From NCBI GenBank assembly GCA_002633005.1, contig NMRA01000144.1, forward strand, positions 608,248-672,247: a stretch of 64,000 nt of DNA, read 5' to 3'. A model generated the notes under the pieces. It saw nothing but the letters and a program-made list of their open reading frames with translations. It made no database searches and was not told where the DNA came from. Shown here piece by piece: positions 13,141 through 24,829 of the stretch. How positions within the stretch are numbered: the stretch's first letter is position 1; every line of letters begins with the position of its first letter. The position numbers and the translations under genes are program-made. The stretch is from Phoronis australis (Eukaryota > Phoronida > Phoronidae).

Positions 13141-16100
13141 ATGCGCGCATGCACACGTAACAACAAGTAGGCAAATTTATGCGCACCTTTGATTAAATTT
13201 TTATTTGTTTGAGAATACTTTCTGTCCTAAAACAGGTGCGTTCACCAAAAATTAAAATCACGTTATTTTTCCCTTCACGATGTATATGCAACTTTGCTCG
13301 GTATACATATAGGAGAGTGTTCTATTTGAAGTCATGTAGTACGGGGTTCCTAAGGTTTATTCATGGACGAGATAAAACAGCCCTACAATCACCTACTGAA
13401 CAGATGTTTACGTTATCAACTTAATTGTTTTCTCTGAAAGTCGATTTTTCATGGGTGAAAGTAAATTGCTAAAAACTAATTCATGAGTGGTTTAACCCAT
13501 TATCAGGGCATAAGAGCACAAAACTTTACTCGAGACAGACTCGCGAATGGAATGTAATCTGTCAATTTTCAAGATGGCACTCAATAGTTTTTTGAGGACG
13601 GTTGAATTTGGCTCCCCCCAATTTCATTGACAGTTGTTGGACTTACCTTTGCTCAGTCGTGGCTTTTCCTAAAGTGACATAAAACACAGAAAGCAGACTA
13701 AATTGCATTATTCAAAGTGGTTCTTTACCACTGATATACAAGTCAAACTGTTTACTAGGTACTTTTACGTTTTTATTCGTAAACTTAAGCTTTTGAATTT
13801 CTATTGATATCTAAGCATTTTTCATTTAGTTTCTAATTTAAAATAGCGACCAGTCAACTGCCCGTCACTTCTCCCACAAGGCAAAGCAAGTCTCCTTAGT
13901 TGGTAAGGTAAAACATAGACGTAACATATATTCTTTGGTGAAAACAAAACAATGGCGATTATGCATTTGGGAAACGTTTATTGGTGAATTCTTCGAGCGC
14001 ATGCGCACATTTACACATTATTAGAGGCAGAGAATTTGAAAACTGTTATTAGGATGAAAGTTTATAATTATTTGATCTGTGTTTCAAAATAGTGATTTTT
14101 CTCAAGAAATTCTTGCAATGTTCTGAGTGAACAACTCTCATGTTACCACCACCAAGAAGTACATTCGCCACCATCTGCTTAAAGGTATTTTTTACGAGTT
14201 TTCACGTTCCAAACCCCTTTAAACCTTTACTGCTTGCAAGCGGAAAGTTGAAATTTAGCAAGAAATTCAGGTACCCCTCAAACACCCTTAGATTTGTAAA
14301 CATATGGCTGGTCGACGTCCACTTCTCACCTGATTTCTGTAATCTAGAGTGTTATGACAGTCTGAATGCATTGTCTCATAGTTGAGAGTAATCGCATGCA
14401 AATGGTGGGTTGGGGTGAAAACTGCTGATTTGGTGCACTATTTATAGGTTTTTTAACTGTCCGCTTGCACTTCCGGTGGTCTTAAAGATGTATTTGCATG
14501 CTCCTCAGTATGCTAATGTATAGCAGGAACTAAACGTCTATTTGAACATCATCTACGCCAAACAAAGTGCAGTTGTATTCATTGACAGCAACAAATGTGA
14601 AAACAAAAATTCTGAAAACATGTGACCTTTGCACTAATGACGTACCGTGGGGGCTCACATAGCCCGCATCATGCAGTGTTATTATCCAACACCGGCCACG
14701 TCACTATACTTACTGGACACGGTTGAGTAATTTATGGCGGATCACTTTCGACACAAAACTCGTTCTTAGAAACATTTGGCAATTTTAAACGTACTTTATA
14801 TTCGCATCATCTCCATATGTTGTGTTTCTAACTAATTTGACCAAGCAATCACAGAGATAAGGAATTAGCGTGCAAGTTCCGCTTTAAATGATGGAAAATT
14901 GACTTTGGCATCAGTTTCAATAGACTTTGTGCAAGGTTTTTAAAGTCTCTGGCCAAGTACACTGTTCATATTTTCACCTTTTGCGCACCCTGTGGAACCA
15001 GTGCTGTACTGGTAAGTAGGCGCCCAAAGCCCACCTTGAACACTGAACGTAACTAATGGTGCGTAGGCGCTACGTTCAAATGCCAAAAGGTGGTTGGCTG
15101 CGCCTACGTCCCTGTGAAAGAGACTGTTAGAGCTGCCAAGGCATGGCTCTTCAAGCCCAAAATCAACAAAAACTGTCGAGTGCGACCTCAATTTACGTAT
15201 CCAGTCAAGATCGTTTCGTACTTTGGTCTTCTCGATTCCCATGATTGCACTGAGAGAGCACGGTCGTTGCAGACACTAAATTGCAAGATAACACACAACT
15301 GAGTATCAAGCTTCAATTTTCACCTTATGTACCAAATTAAGACTCTACGAAGAAACGGCGAAATTTGAGCCAAAACGTATAGGGAGCCCATGTACATTTT
15401 TTTTTCTCAAATCAAGCCATAATATACTTTCACATTTTGGCAATACCTCACGTTTTTTCCCTTTCTTTCAACTTCTTGGATTATGGAACCAAAGCTGAGA
15501 AGGGTTTGAGACTGGTTCGAAAATCTCGTGACTGACAAACAGTTTTACTCATTCGAGTAAAATGTAATGGTGAATGGTAAAAATAAAAAAATCGGTTGTA
15601 ACGGGATCGATGAGTTTGAGGCTCTAACACTAGTGCTAAAGTTTCGAAATATTTTGGAAACTTTCTCAGTGCAATCTGTCGCCTATAGTCTCAGCCCAGT
15701 GGCACAGGACCGACTGAGAGGTGTTACTCATTCCATTTGGAGAGGAAAAGTAGCTTTAAAATGAGCCCCACAAGTTTAAGTGTCAACGTGCCTTCATCTG
15801 TTGATTATCCGCTTGTTAACTCAATAGATTTGTGTGATGACCAACCGTTAATTAAGCCCTGGACAGTGTGGCTGATTCATCGTGCCTGGATGGGTCAATT
15901 GGATTAATCATGTCGGCTGTTAGGCATTTCAGCCGCTCACAGACAAGATATATTTCGAACTGTCGACAGTAGTAGAAAACCCAGAGACATGACGGCTTTA
16001 TAACAACTTAATAAAATATTTACTACCGTAATGTGACTTGTGCGAATGTCAGGGGTTTAATTAAATGCGAATTATTTCAATAGACAGTTTCATCCCTTTG

Positions 16101-19100
16101 GCCGTCTATGTAATCTATTGTGATGTTAGTGTAGACTGTTGGAGCACCGTCTCCGGCAGCAGCGCCGATCAGTTGAGAAGCGAAGATAAAGAGATACACT
16201 TAATTAGACGTTTATTGTGATTAAACCGACAATACCGCCGTCATGCGTTCAGGAAAATTTTGCATATCACTTTCGAAGCGCACGGGCCCGCATCTGGCGC
16301 CGTCTCGATAAAGAATGAAATACGTGTCGATCTGTTTTCTGTTATGAAATGACCGATTTTTTTACAAAGTTCGTTCAGAATTCTGAGTGCGAATTTCGCT
16401 CTGATTTTCGTAGTTAAAAAACGCTGCAGCAGGCGCCGAAGAGAAATATGCACTTGTTGGTCGTCTAGCATGTCTCTGTCTAAATGGTCATTGGAAAAAC
16501 TGTTGATTAGCGTTGAGTTATTAATGACAGAGCATGCTGGAGATCACACGAGTTTTGTCTTGTTAGACGCCTGTTTATACGGCGGCTAATTCTTGAACAG
16601 TACGTTATAGCACTTCATTAAGGAACCGTGTTCATTCTTGCCGCCGTTGGAACGGTTAAATAATCAAAAGTTCGTGATCGCGCATACACAAATGTTCCAA
16701 CAACACATTCTTAGCAATAACGTTTAAAGTCAAATCAATCCTATACCAATATTGCTCCAACGTCCGTCGATGTCATAAATCGAGAAGTGTGTTTTTATGT
16801 GTTTTATCCATTCCATTAACATTTACGGAGTGTTGCCTAATTTGATATTTTGACAAAACTCCAATTAACGGCCAGCGGAATCTGTGGTGGTGCATAAGTT
16901 GTCGGCGGGGATAAAACAGGAGTTAAACGGAAGACATGCATAGCACCAAAATCCATCACGTCTTGATAAGCTGTCACTTCTTTGGCATCAACGAAGACTG
17001 AATAAAGCTGCAAATGCCAGTGCTACCGTACTACAGTACAATTTGTTTGCCATCAACCAGATTGTAGTGAACTACTGAAATTACCTAACTAAATGCATGT
17101 ATACAAATAACCAGTCATTTGCGACATTGCATGTGTTTCTGACAATGACGATCCTGGGCAGATTAAAAGAAGTTAAAGAACCCAGTAGGGCCTATAGTAT
17201 TCAGCATTCGAACAGAAACGAGTCGCCTCGGGCGTGGTCAGAATTAACCTGGAGAAGAGTCCTATGATAAGCCACCCTCCAATTAGCACAGGTCACGGGT
17301 AGGTGAACAGACATGCCTGAGTCATTAATTCACTATGAATTTCAATCTTGTTATTATCTGGTAGTCTTACATGTTTAGTTACGTTACGTAACTGACCGGG
17401 TCACGACATGGCACGGAAAGGTTGCCGTTAGTTAAAGTGCTGGTCCCAGATCAAACGACACATAAGAAATAATAGTAAATAGCAGAGTACAGGGAGAGAC
17501 TAACTCATCCCATACATGACTGCTACTCTAATAAAACTTTACATATAATTATAAATTAATGGTACAAGTTAGCTGCCGAGCGAAAGTACCCACAAGTGAG
17601 ACAACACGACATATTTATTTCAAACCTTACAGCTAAACTATTTCGCCGGACTTATATTACAATTTTGTTTCTTTTCATTCAATACAAAAGTATTTATGCA
17701 CTCCAAGTAAAGCAAGAAAATGAAAAATGGTGAAAATCCCTTGCGTTGATATGTTTTTTATTCAAATAAACAGACATGCAGAACACCGTGTAGGTGGGTA
17801 TTATTAGCCTTACTAAAGCATGTTGTTGTATAACCAATACCTTCTGTTCAAAACAACTTTTGGTTTTCGCCTCTTGCCATTATGACATCGGTCTCCTATT
17901 GTTCCTTACATACTCTGATTAAAAATGCTTTCTAAGCTTTAGTACAGAACTGACACGTCGTTATGATTGCTTCACACTAGGTTCATTTTTTCAGCCCCCA
18001 AGGCAGTATATGGCCGTCAGGAGAAATCCAGGCGATTGAAACTTAATTCAAACAAAAGCAAAGAACGCGAAGAGCAAATAAGAACGTAGGTGTTTTTTAC
18101 ACCAAGGAACTTGATGACCAAAGTAGTAAAGCTAGAAACTCGAAATCTTGAGATTTTACTCGAAATCTCATTTTAAACCGATTTTAAGCTCAAATATAGC
18201 GGTCATCAAGTTAAAATTTGGACAAGAAACTCGTCTGCGTAAACCACAATGATCTCTAGCACAGAATAACAGACACTTATCTTGAGTTTGCACAAATATG
18301 ACAAATGCTGAATAGAAAACGTCAGAATTATTTTGGAGTTCGATACTAGTACAAAGGTCAGACTTTTGGCCCAGAGCATAACTTATAGCGGTAAAACTCC
18401 ACGAAGCGCCATCTGCGAAAGCAATTGTTTTGTTCCGTGTTTTGGGAAGGAACCCTTCATTTGTTTTTAATTTGAATACGCCGGGTTAGCTTTTCTAATT
18501 ACGCATGAAAAAAACATGGATCGAATGGACTTCATTGATTAATCCAGCGGAAAGATTCGCCATCTCTAACTTCATTTGTTTCACTTTAAATTTGTGATTT
18601 CGGCTTGACCTATGTGGGTCTTAGATATTCTGTATCATATAATATTATTGATAATCAAACTCGTTATTTTCCATTTGTCCAAATGTAGTCATAGCACTAT
18701 TGTGAATAGTTCTTGGCACACGACCAAGGATGACAGATCACAGCGTTCAGTGACAATGTCTCTACTGGGCGTCATGTTTGAAATGCAAGATAGCACCTTT
18801 CAGCTTCTCATTCTACAATTCAATACAGCGCGCAGCAGGGGGTAATCTCCGTCAGGTGGCTAAAAGTAGCGTGTCACTCGTTGGTCATACTCGGGTTTGA
18901 GATTAGAGCCATCCCTGCAAATTTTAAAGCGTGGCAGAGGTGATTTAAATACGGCATGAAAAAAGAACCACGCGTGACAGTCAAATGAACAAATCTAGAG
19001 CCTTGTTCATTAAAGTAGCTCACAGTAATTAAGGATTGAGGATCAAACAATTATGTAACTGACACTTCAGCCATTAAATGCCCGCCCAATGGATTTTGCT

Positions 19101-20037
19101 GCACTGGTATAAAACTTGCTGCGTGTTAAGCTCTGCAGCGTGATGCGCAAGTTCAGCTGTTGGATTACCAAACGACTTTTAGGCTTGTTTGGCTCAACAA
19201 TAAAGAGTTTTCGAAATCAATCTGATCTGTATTTTTTGTGATCATTAAAAACACGGATGTAGAACTTGATTTCTTAACAATCAGTCTAAGTTTTACAATG
19301 GGTTTCAAAGATGGCGCAACACGTGGCTTTAAGGTACAAGACGTCATTGGTTATTCAAGTGCACAATGGATGTCAAACTTAAAAAAGCAACTGTTCAACC
19401 AAAACTGAATGTCGTCGTTAGGTCCACTTATTTGGCTATCTACCAAACCGTTCTAAGTTTCTGTTAAAAAGTGGGTCAGACAGTTTATTGACGTAGACAT
19501 AAGCGAGGGTAGCCAATTAGTTCAACACGCCGAAAAACCCGCCAGGAATAACAGGTAACAGATCTCCGGACGCTGCTTAACTCCGGATTACTTCGGAAAA
19601 TTTTGGGCAGCACAGGTGAAGCTTTTTAGAGATTCTCACTACGTCCCTGACGACAAAATTATCAGCTGAAGTGCAGCATTGCTAATTAACCTCTGCCCGT
19701 CCATTGCATCTCTAGTTAAATATCAATAGCAATGCCCAGGTAGAATAAAACAAGATGCGATAGACTGACGTTGTCACCTTGGCAACCCAATGAGTCATAT
19801 CGTTGCACCACGACGGGCAATGCCCTGCTGCGTATGACAAGTGAGGCGCCCAGAATATTCTATTGACGGACAAACTTTTGTGACACACTCAATGCAAAAT
19901 ATATTGAATCGATCGAGTCAAAATGACATTGGTAACGCTGCGCTGACAATCAAAAATCATAAGCTTTGTAAATTCATTTGAGCCAGCGTGACAGGCGACA
20001 GGCCATCACGTCACCATTACGTGTGAAGAATTACCCA
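13141..20037. other. Intergenic DNA without a recognised gene
   Basis: About 7 kb in which I find no convincing exon. Open frames are 100 codons or fewer and lack motifs. Around 15.0-15.1 kb the word GCGTAGGCGC and its inverse GCGCCTACG recur within 60 bp, giving a small potential hairpin of unknown meaning. Confidence 0.5.
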
Positions 20038-20313
20038 ATGACAAGCACACTTTTCTTGGACGCGTGCCACACCATTACCTACTGTTTATCTTGGTTCGTG
20101 CTTCCCGCCATTTGGGTTCTGGCACTTATAGGTGTTGGGATTCCCCACAACACCGATGCACAAATGCGAAGAAGATTGAATGAAATGTGTAACATTATCA
20201 TAATTACGAAAAGAGAATTTATTGCGGATGTGAAATACACCAAAATAACACAACTTTACAACGAACACTTCTCCAAAACAAACCCAAATCGTGTCCTGAA
20301 AAGTTTCATCTAA
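20038..20313 (+). CDS. Possible small membrane-protein ORF (doubtful)
   Basis: From the ATG at 20038 the frame runs 91 codons to a TAA. The frame is open upstream to about 19978 but without an earlier ATG. Residues ~15-36 form one hydrophobic stretch (Trp, Phe, Leu, Ile, Ala-rich) that could span a membrane, followed by an Arg/Lys/Asn-rich tail. I do not recognise a family. The length is within what chance gives in a window of this size, and no splice sites or motif support it. It lies about 420 bp upstream of the BH3-like ORF on the same strand and could be unrelated noise. Confidence 0.2.
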   Translation: MTSTLFLDACHTITYCLSWFVLPAIWVLALIGVGIPHNTDAQMRRRLNEMCNIIIITKREFIADVKYTKITQLYNEHFSKTNPNRVLKSFI

Positions 20314-20601
20314 TCAGGGCATGTTGCCAGCGCATCGTCATCGCTAACCAATCAAATAGCGTTACTGTGAAGATAACCTGTGACCTTTTAACCTAAATAA
20401 AAACCAAAACAAACCGCGATCGCTGGCAGTAAGTAAACGGGTTTCATTGTGTAATGACACAACAGAAAGGAAACTGAGTGCGATAGCATCGCAAGCCAAG
20501 GTGAAGTCTGGTCATACGTGAGTCGATCTGACTTAGTGGATCATAAACATTAGCGAGAAATACATATGTACTCGTTGCCACTTATACGGACGCTAGCCAT
20601 G

Positions 20602-20608
20602 TGACTCA
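20602..20608 (+). promoter_or_regulatory. AP-1-type site TGACTCA upstream of the BH3-like ORF
   Basis: A perfect TGACTCA heptamer about 130 bp upstream of the ATG at 20735. It is followed within 10 bp by CTACGTGATG, a CRE/ATF-like word. Short motifs like these occur by chance, and their use is not shown. Confidence 0.25.
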
Positions 20609-20734
20609 CGCTACGTGATGTATATTAGCAGTAGGCTCGTAGAACTAAATCAGTTTTTGGTCAGCTGCAGACGATCGTAAATCGATTACTACACTGGGTT
20701 CACGAGGGACTGGTACGCTTGCTTGCCCAAAGCG

Positions 20735-21196
20735 ATGGCACGCTCGACAAACACGTGCAATTCAAAGTCATGCACTAACGGAGTAAACGCCCGTGCAGAG
20801 TTTTCACCTGAGCAAGAGGACAATATTAAAGACGTTGATGACGCTAATAACAACGAGATACCTGGAAACATTGACTTAAACAACAACGAATATTTCATAT
20901 TGAACAACAACTTAATACAAGAGGGCAACCCTCTTAGGGAAATGGCGATCCACGAACAAGTAGGCTTAGAGGGTGCCGTCGGACCCGACCCGACGTGTAT
21001 ACAACAGGTTGCCGACCAGTTGCAACAGATTGGCGATCAGATGGAGGACGAACTCGTGGCCTCTCGAAGAAACCTTCCATCGTTAGACATTCTGAATGGA
21101 TTAAGATATTTCCTTTCGTCTCAGACAGACTCCTTAGTGCTAAGTGCCCACCTTATCCATTCAGTGATAGTTGTGGTTGTGCTCTTGAGACAGTGA
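20735..21196 (+). CDS. Putative BH3-only apoptosis protein, tail-anchored
   Basis: A 153-codon frame starts at the ATG at 20735, which has G at -3 and G at +4, a good initiation context. The frame is open a little further upstream, but no earlier ATG was chosen. Residues 88-107 read CIQQVADQLQQIGDQMEDEL. This fits the BH3 pattern, with hydrophobic positions Val92, Leu96, Ile99 and Met103, the invariant Leu96 and the Gly100-Asp101 pair, then acidic residues. BH3-only proteins bind the groove of Bcl-2 family members at mitochondria and promote apoptosis. The last ~20 residues (about 134-153) are hydrophobic and end in Leu-Leu-Arg-Gln, as in a tail anchor. The N-terminal half is Asn/Asp/Glu-rich and probably disordered. 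No BH1 or BH2 is seen, which argues against a full Bcl-2/Bax protein. Its length is near the chance limit for the window, so the call rests on the motif and the tail. Confidence 0.5.
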   Translation: MARSTNTCNSKSCTNGVNARAEFSPEQEDNIKDVDDANNNEIPGNIDLNNNEYFILNNNLIQEGNPLREMAIHEQVGLEGAVGPDPTCIQQVADQLQQIGDQMEDELVASRRNLPSLDILNGLRYFLSSQTDSLVLSAHLIHSVIVVVVLLRQ

Positions 21197-21199
21197 AAG

Positions 21200-21205
21200 G
21201 TAAGA
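21200..21205 (+). promoter_or_regulatory. Splice-donor-like site just after the stop codon
   Basis: TGA at 21194-21196 is followed at once by AAG|GTAAGA, a near-consensus 5' splice site. If used, it would start a 3'-UTR intron only 3 nt after the stop, too close to trigger nonsense-mediated decay. Alternatively the ORF is part of a different exon reading. Confidence 0.4.
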
Positions 21206-21249
21206 ATCTGTTAGATTTTGATTTAATTATTTTTGCTGCATGTTGTCTC

Positions 21250-21324
21250 CAGGGGCGGATCCAGGATTTTGAGTTAGGGGAGACCAGGGCAAAGTTGCCC
21301 CCCCACCCCCTAAATCCGCCACTG
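21250..21324 (+). mobile_element. Miniature DNA transposon (family M1), copy 2
   Basis: A 75-bp element begins CAGGGGCGGATCCAGGATTT and ends TAAATCCGCCACTG, the clearest terminal inverted repeat of the family. The flanking 5-mers are GTCTC (left) and GGCTC (right), matching at 4 of 5 positions. It lies 54 bp after the stop of the BH3-like ORF, inside its presumed 3' UTR. The flanks also hold CATGTTGTCT (left) and AGACAACATG (right), a perfect 10-bp inverted repeat just outside the element. Confidence 0.75.
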
Positions 21325-21348
21325 GGCTCAGACAACATGTCAAATCAC

Positions 21349-21354
21349 AATAAA
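21349..21354 (+). terminator. Possible polyadenylation signal AATAAA
   Basis: AATAAA lies 153 nt after the stop of the BH3-like ORF and 25 nt after the M1 element. It could end that transcript if the donor at 21200 is not used. The hexamer is frequent by chance in AT-rich DNA. Confidence 0.3.
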
Positions 21355-21769
21355 ATCAGGGTATTGTTCCTCAAGATCCACTATTTAGCAAGTCATGACG
21401 TCAAATACAGTTATCCCAGTGCCCCGGTTTCAGGGTTAACGTTACATGATTAAATAGGGCATCAGATAAATGTTAGTGTATGTTATTTGAAAGGCCATGA
21501 AGGTCGGTCAAAGAAATCACTGGTAAACGGCACAATACACAGCCCTTTTCGGTGGCACCATCTGATTGGGGAAAATTGTAGTAAAACTGGAAAAGCAAAA
21601 CTAGTAATAAGATCCAGAAAAGTAAAGAACTAGTGTCCGTAGTTTTGCCAACATGTAACAAGTATCAAGCCCAGACTTGTCTTGGATAGTGAATGAAGCA
21701 TTGTTCTTTCTACAAACAAAACACTGTAGAATCGCGGCTACAATTGTATGCGTATAAGTGTATGTGTAA

Positions 21770-21806
21770 GTGTGTGTGTGTGTGTGTGCGCGCGCGCACC
21801 CGCGCG
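21770..21806 (+). repeat. (GT)n(GC)n microsatellite
   Basis: An alternating GT run passes directly into a GCGCGC run ending near 21806. Alternating purine-pyrimidine tracts of this type can adopt Z-DNA; that is known of the sequence class and not shown here. Confidence 0.85.
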
Positions 21807-22117
21807 CTCACCAGCGTGCGTTTACAAATAGCTTCAGTATATACGGTTACATGTTACAGTATAACGCGAGATTTTCCTGAAAGCTGTACCATATTTAAAG
21901 GGATATTAGTGGCGCGAAACGTGATTTTCTGGAACCACCCTCAATATGGAATCAAACATGCAACCCCGCGGTCATAGCCTAACGCTCTGTCGGTGAAGCT
22001 AAACCTTACTCGATGAACGGCAAAGTAATAAGCGTGTTTAACAAACTGATTGGTCACCGACCTTGATTTCAGCGAATGCCTGGCAGATAACGGCTAGAAT
22101 TTTCGATTTGTAATAAA

Positions 22118-22242
22118 ACTACAAAACAGCGATTCTTGTTGTTTAACAGCTCTGGTCAAAGCTAATAACTTCAATAAGTCTATTCCAGCCAACGATAATC
22201 CCCTGCGTTTTTTGGCCGTAAAACCGATAATGTCCCTTAAAA
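22118..22242 (+). repeat. Dispersed repeat family R3, copy 3
   Basis: It aligns with 13012-13140 over its full length and with 41-172 over most of it. All three copies are on the same strand. Confidence 0.65.
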
Positions 22243-24331
22243 TAAACTTTTTTATTTCAAAAGCTGAGCGAGGTGCGCCACTTCAGTTGTCAACTCCATC
22301 GATGGAGTCAACCCCAAATCAAGATAACGAGATTTGAAAACAATTCTGGCTGCGATCCATTTGCTGAAATGGTAAGCGAGTACGGGTGATAAGGGAACAC
22401 AAACAAACACTGCCTTTTGTTGTCAGACGTAGTTCCAGTGTCCTAAAAATAGATCCAGTCAGTTTGGAATAAACCACAAATCACCCCTCGCGGGCTCGTG
22501 TCGCGTCGTTACTACACCAAACGTCAGTCAATTGGGTCGTTGACTCATATTAGAAGATAAATTTTTATTGAAAGCACTTCGGCTCATTTTTGTTTACTAT
22601 TCATATGACTTTTTCAATCGTGATTCAACCATTCTACCAGGAAAAACTTGGCCCCGAATCAACATCGTGGCGCCAGTCGAAAATCTAGAATAATAGCACT
22701 GACAATTTCGTGAACAGTGTTATTTTTGTCATACGCCTATGTTGACAAAACTCAATAAGCTGTGATAGCGCCTTTACGACGTGTTGTATTCTAATGTTCG
22801 ATTTTGCACCATTCGGACGATCACCTCAGAGCCATAGATACGCGAATCGCCATCAATAACCAAAACAAACAACAGCTAGGGTCACTAAGAATTAAAAAAG
22901 CTTACAACACCATTTTGTGTGAAGTTATCCAGGCGTTGTATAGTAAACACTGTGTCGGTTGGTTGTGTGCTGGGTCAATAACTGTGTGTGTCGCGAACAA
23001 GTGGATTTGTTTTGACGCGTGCCTACACTTGTGTCGTTGTTAATTCGATATTAATTTACCACAGAGAATGCGTTTTTAAGAGGACAGGATTATTTTATTG
23101 CAACACATATCGGTGTTGTAACAAACAAAAAGGAAGCGCTGTTGAAGATACATGTTATTCTCTCCTGTTATTACGAAGTGTCACTTCTGGATTGAGTTTT
23201 CTAAATATACTTTCTTTCTGTTGCTCCTCAGCGTTCACAAACTACGTTTTATTTAATAACTTAAAAAGATTGTAAAATGAAAATTCCCAAATAATGAGTT
23301 CAATAGTCGTGGCTCAGTAAACGGATATTTATGTAAATCCCCGGAAAGATTTAGGAAAACCCCAAAAATCATACGAGATCAAACAGCAGTCATTCAAGGC
23401 GGGGACACGGGTCAAAACATGGAGATACGGCCATGACCCTTTATCAACTAATTTTAAAACGAACTTTCTTATCTATTTCTACACATTGCTTTATGGAATT
23501 CACGACTTAACACAGCCACGTTTATGGGACGCAGTGAAAGAATGTCTCACAGACAGGAATTATTTAATGAATCATAGGCTGATTAATGCAAAATTGTTAT
23601 TAATAGCATTCACACAGCGGCTATCATTAATACATAACTGCAGGCTTTAATCTACAAAGAACGAGGCACAAATATACATTTGCCATAAATAAAACAAAAT
23701 AAACAAGCGACAAATTTCAACACGCCGCAAAGAAGTTGTCGAGCCGTATGAATTCCCATGTGTAAGAAGTTCCTGGATAATGTTCAAGCAAGTGCTCTGT
23801 TAAATTTTATCTTCTCTGTGTCTTTTGTTTACAAGAGAGGGCTATTAAGATAATATGTGATTGACACGTGCCATTTATTCGCCGACCTGCTCAGACTCGA
23901 TCGAAGATTTCCAGGAGCTAAGTCCTTTTGCAGGTTTTCTCTTGCTTATCCAAATATTATCCGCAGGATATTAAATTGTGAGCCCTTTGTCAAGTGCTCA
24001 GACCCGGGGCTCAGACAGACGGCTAGTTTGTGCATTTCACTGAACAGGTTTTCATAAGCAGCCAGATCGATAGAAAATGATAACCAACAAAACTGTTGAT
24101 AGACTTTCGATCGCTAAACAACTGCATTAGATTATCGCTATGACTCACCATTATGCCTGTCGCAAGTATATACTCGAGGTATGGCTCCTTTTTCGTCACG
24201 TATCGAACGCAACAGTGATAGGACAGTCCAATATCACTTCTTACGCAAAACGTGCACCTCTTCATTTATTGCAATCTAAGAAGCATCGAAGGTTACGTAA
24301 CGCACAAGATTAAATTTGTGATTTGTCTTAT
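22243..24331. other. Intergenic DNA without a recognised gene
   Basis: Still CpG-rich. Open frames are 95 codons or fewer and have no recognised motif. Nothing further is supported. Confidence 0.5.
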
Positions 24332-24521
24332 CGAATTAAAATTAAGCTTTTTGGTATACATTTTTAAATAAAAGCGTCCGACCTTTAGTCATGTGCCACC
24401 GTTAAGTTTATATTTAGTTGATTTGTGCTCTGAAAATCTTGAGCGAATTAAAATTAAGCTTTTGGTAAACATTTTTAAATAAAAGCGTCTGACCTTTAGT
24501 CATGTGCGACCGTTGAAGTTT
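24332..24521 (+). repeat. Direct duplication of a ~79-bp unit
   Basis: 24332-24410 and 24444-24521 are near-identical. Both read CGAATTAAAATTAAGC, then TTTTTAAATAAAAGCGTC, then GACCTTTAGTCATGTG, differing at only a few positions. The spacing is about 111 bp, with a short A/T-rich spacer. Confidence 0.85.
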
Positions 24522-24552
24522 AAAAGCTTCAACAGTCGCACATAACTAAAGG
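24493..24552. repeat. 26-bp inverted repeat (hairpin) at the end of the duplication
   Basis: The left arm (24493-24518) and right arm (24527-24552) are inverse complements at 24 of 26 positions, with an 8-bp loop of T and A. The left arm is also the end of the second direct repeat, so the hairpin arm is shared with the duplicated unit. Such ends are typical of miniature inverted-repeat or foldback elements. Confidence 0.8.
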
Positions 24553-24553
24553 A

Positions 24554-24829
24554 ATGATTTCTCTAAAAAGGTATGGTACCGTCGAGAATCCCAAGCACCA
24601 GAAATCAAAACGAGGAATTTTGTTTCGGCCTGTGACACATAACGTCCTGAATCAAATTGTCCAACGACAAAACCGTTACGCAATTGCTTCACACATTCGC
24701 CAAACGTGGACTGGAGTCCCCAGAGGTCCAGACGGTGCCTGGTCATTGCGGTTTATCCAAGTAACTGACAATACACGTTTATATGGCAATCCTTACTTTG
24801 TGTATTCAAGCGAGGAAGAGGCAATTTAA
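24554..24829 (+). CDS. Unrecognised 91-codon ORF next to the hairpin (doubtful)
   Basis: An ATG 2 bp after the hairpin opens a 91-codon frame. The composition is protein-like, with many Arg, Gln, Asn and Val and a Trp/Gly/Pro-containing middle. I recognise no family or motif. The reverse strand is also open over much of it, which weakens the case. It could be the relic of a transposon gene linked to the hairpin, or chance. Confidence 0.2.
   Translation: MISLKRYGTVENPKHQKSKRGILFRPVTHNVLNQIVQRQNRYAIASHIRQTWTGVPRGPDGAWSLRFIQVTDNTRLYGNPYFVYSSEEEAI

Noticed and set aside
21693-21977. 94-codon frame with Cys-Val and Arg-rich runs
   Set aside because: The runs are translations of the GT/GC microsatellite.
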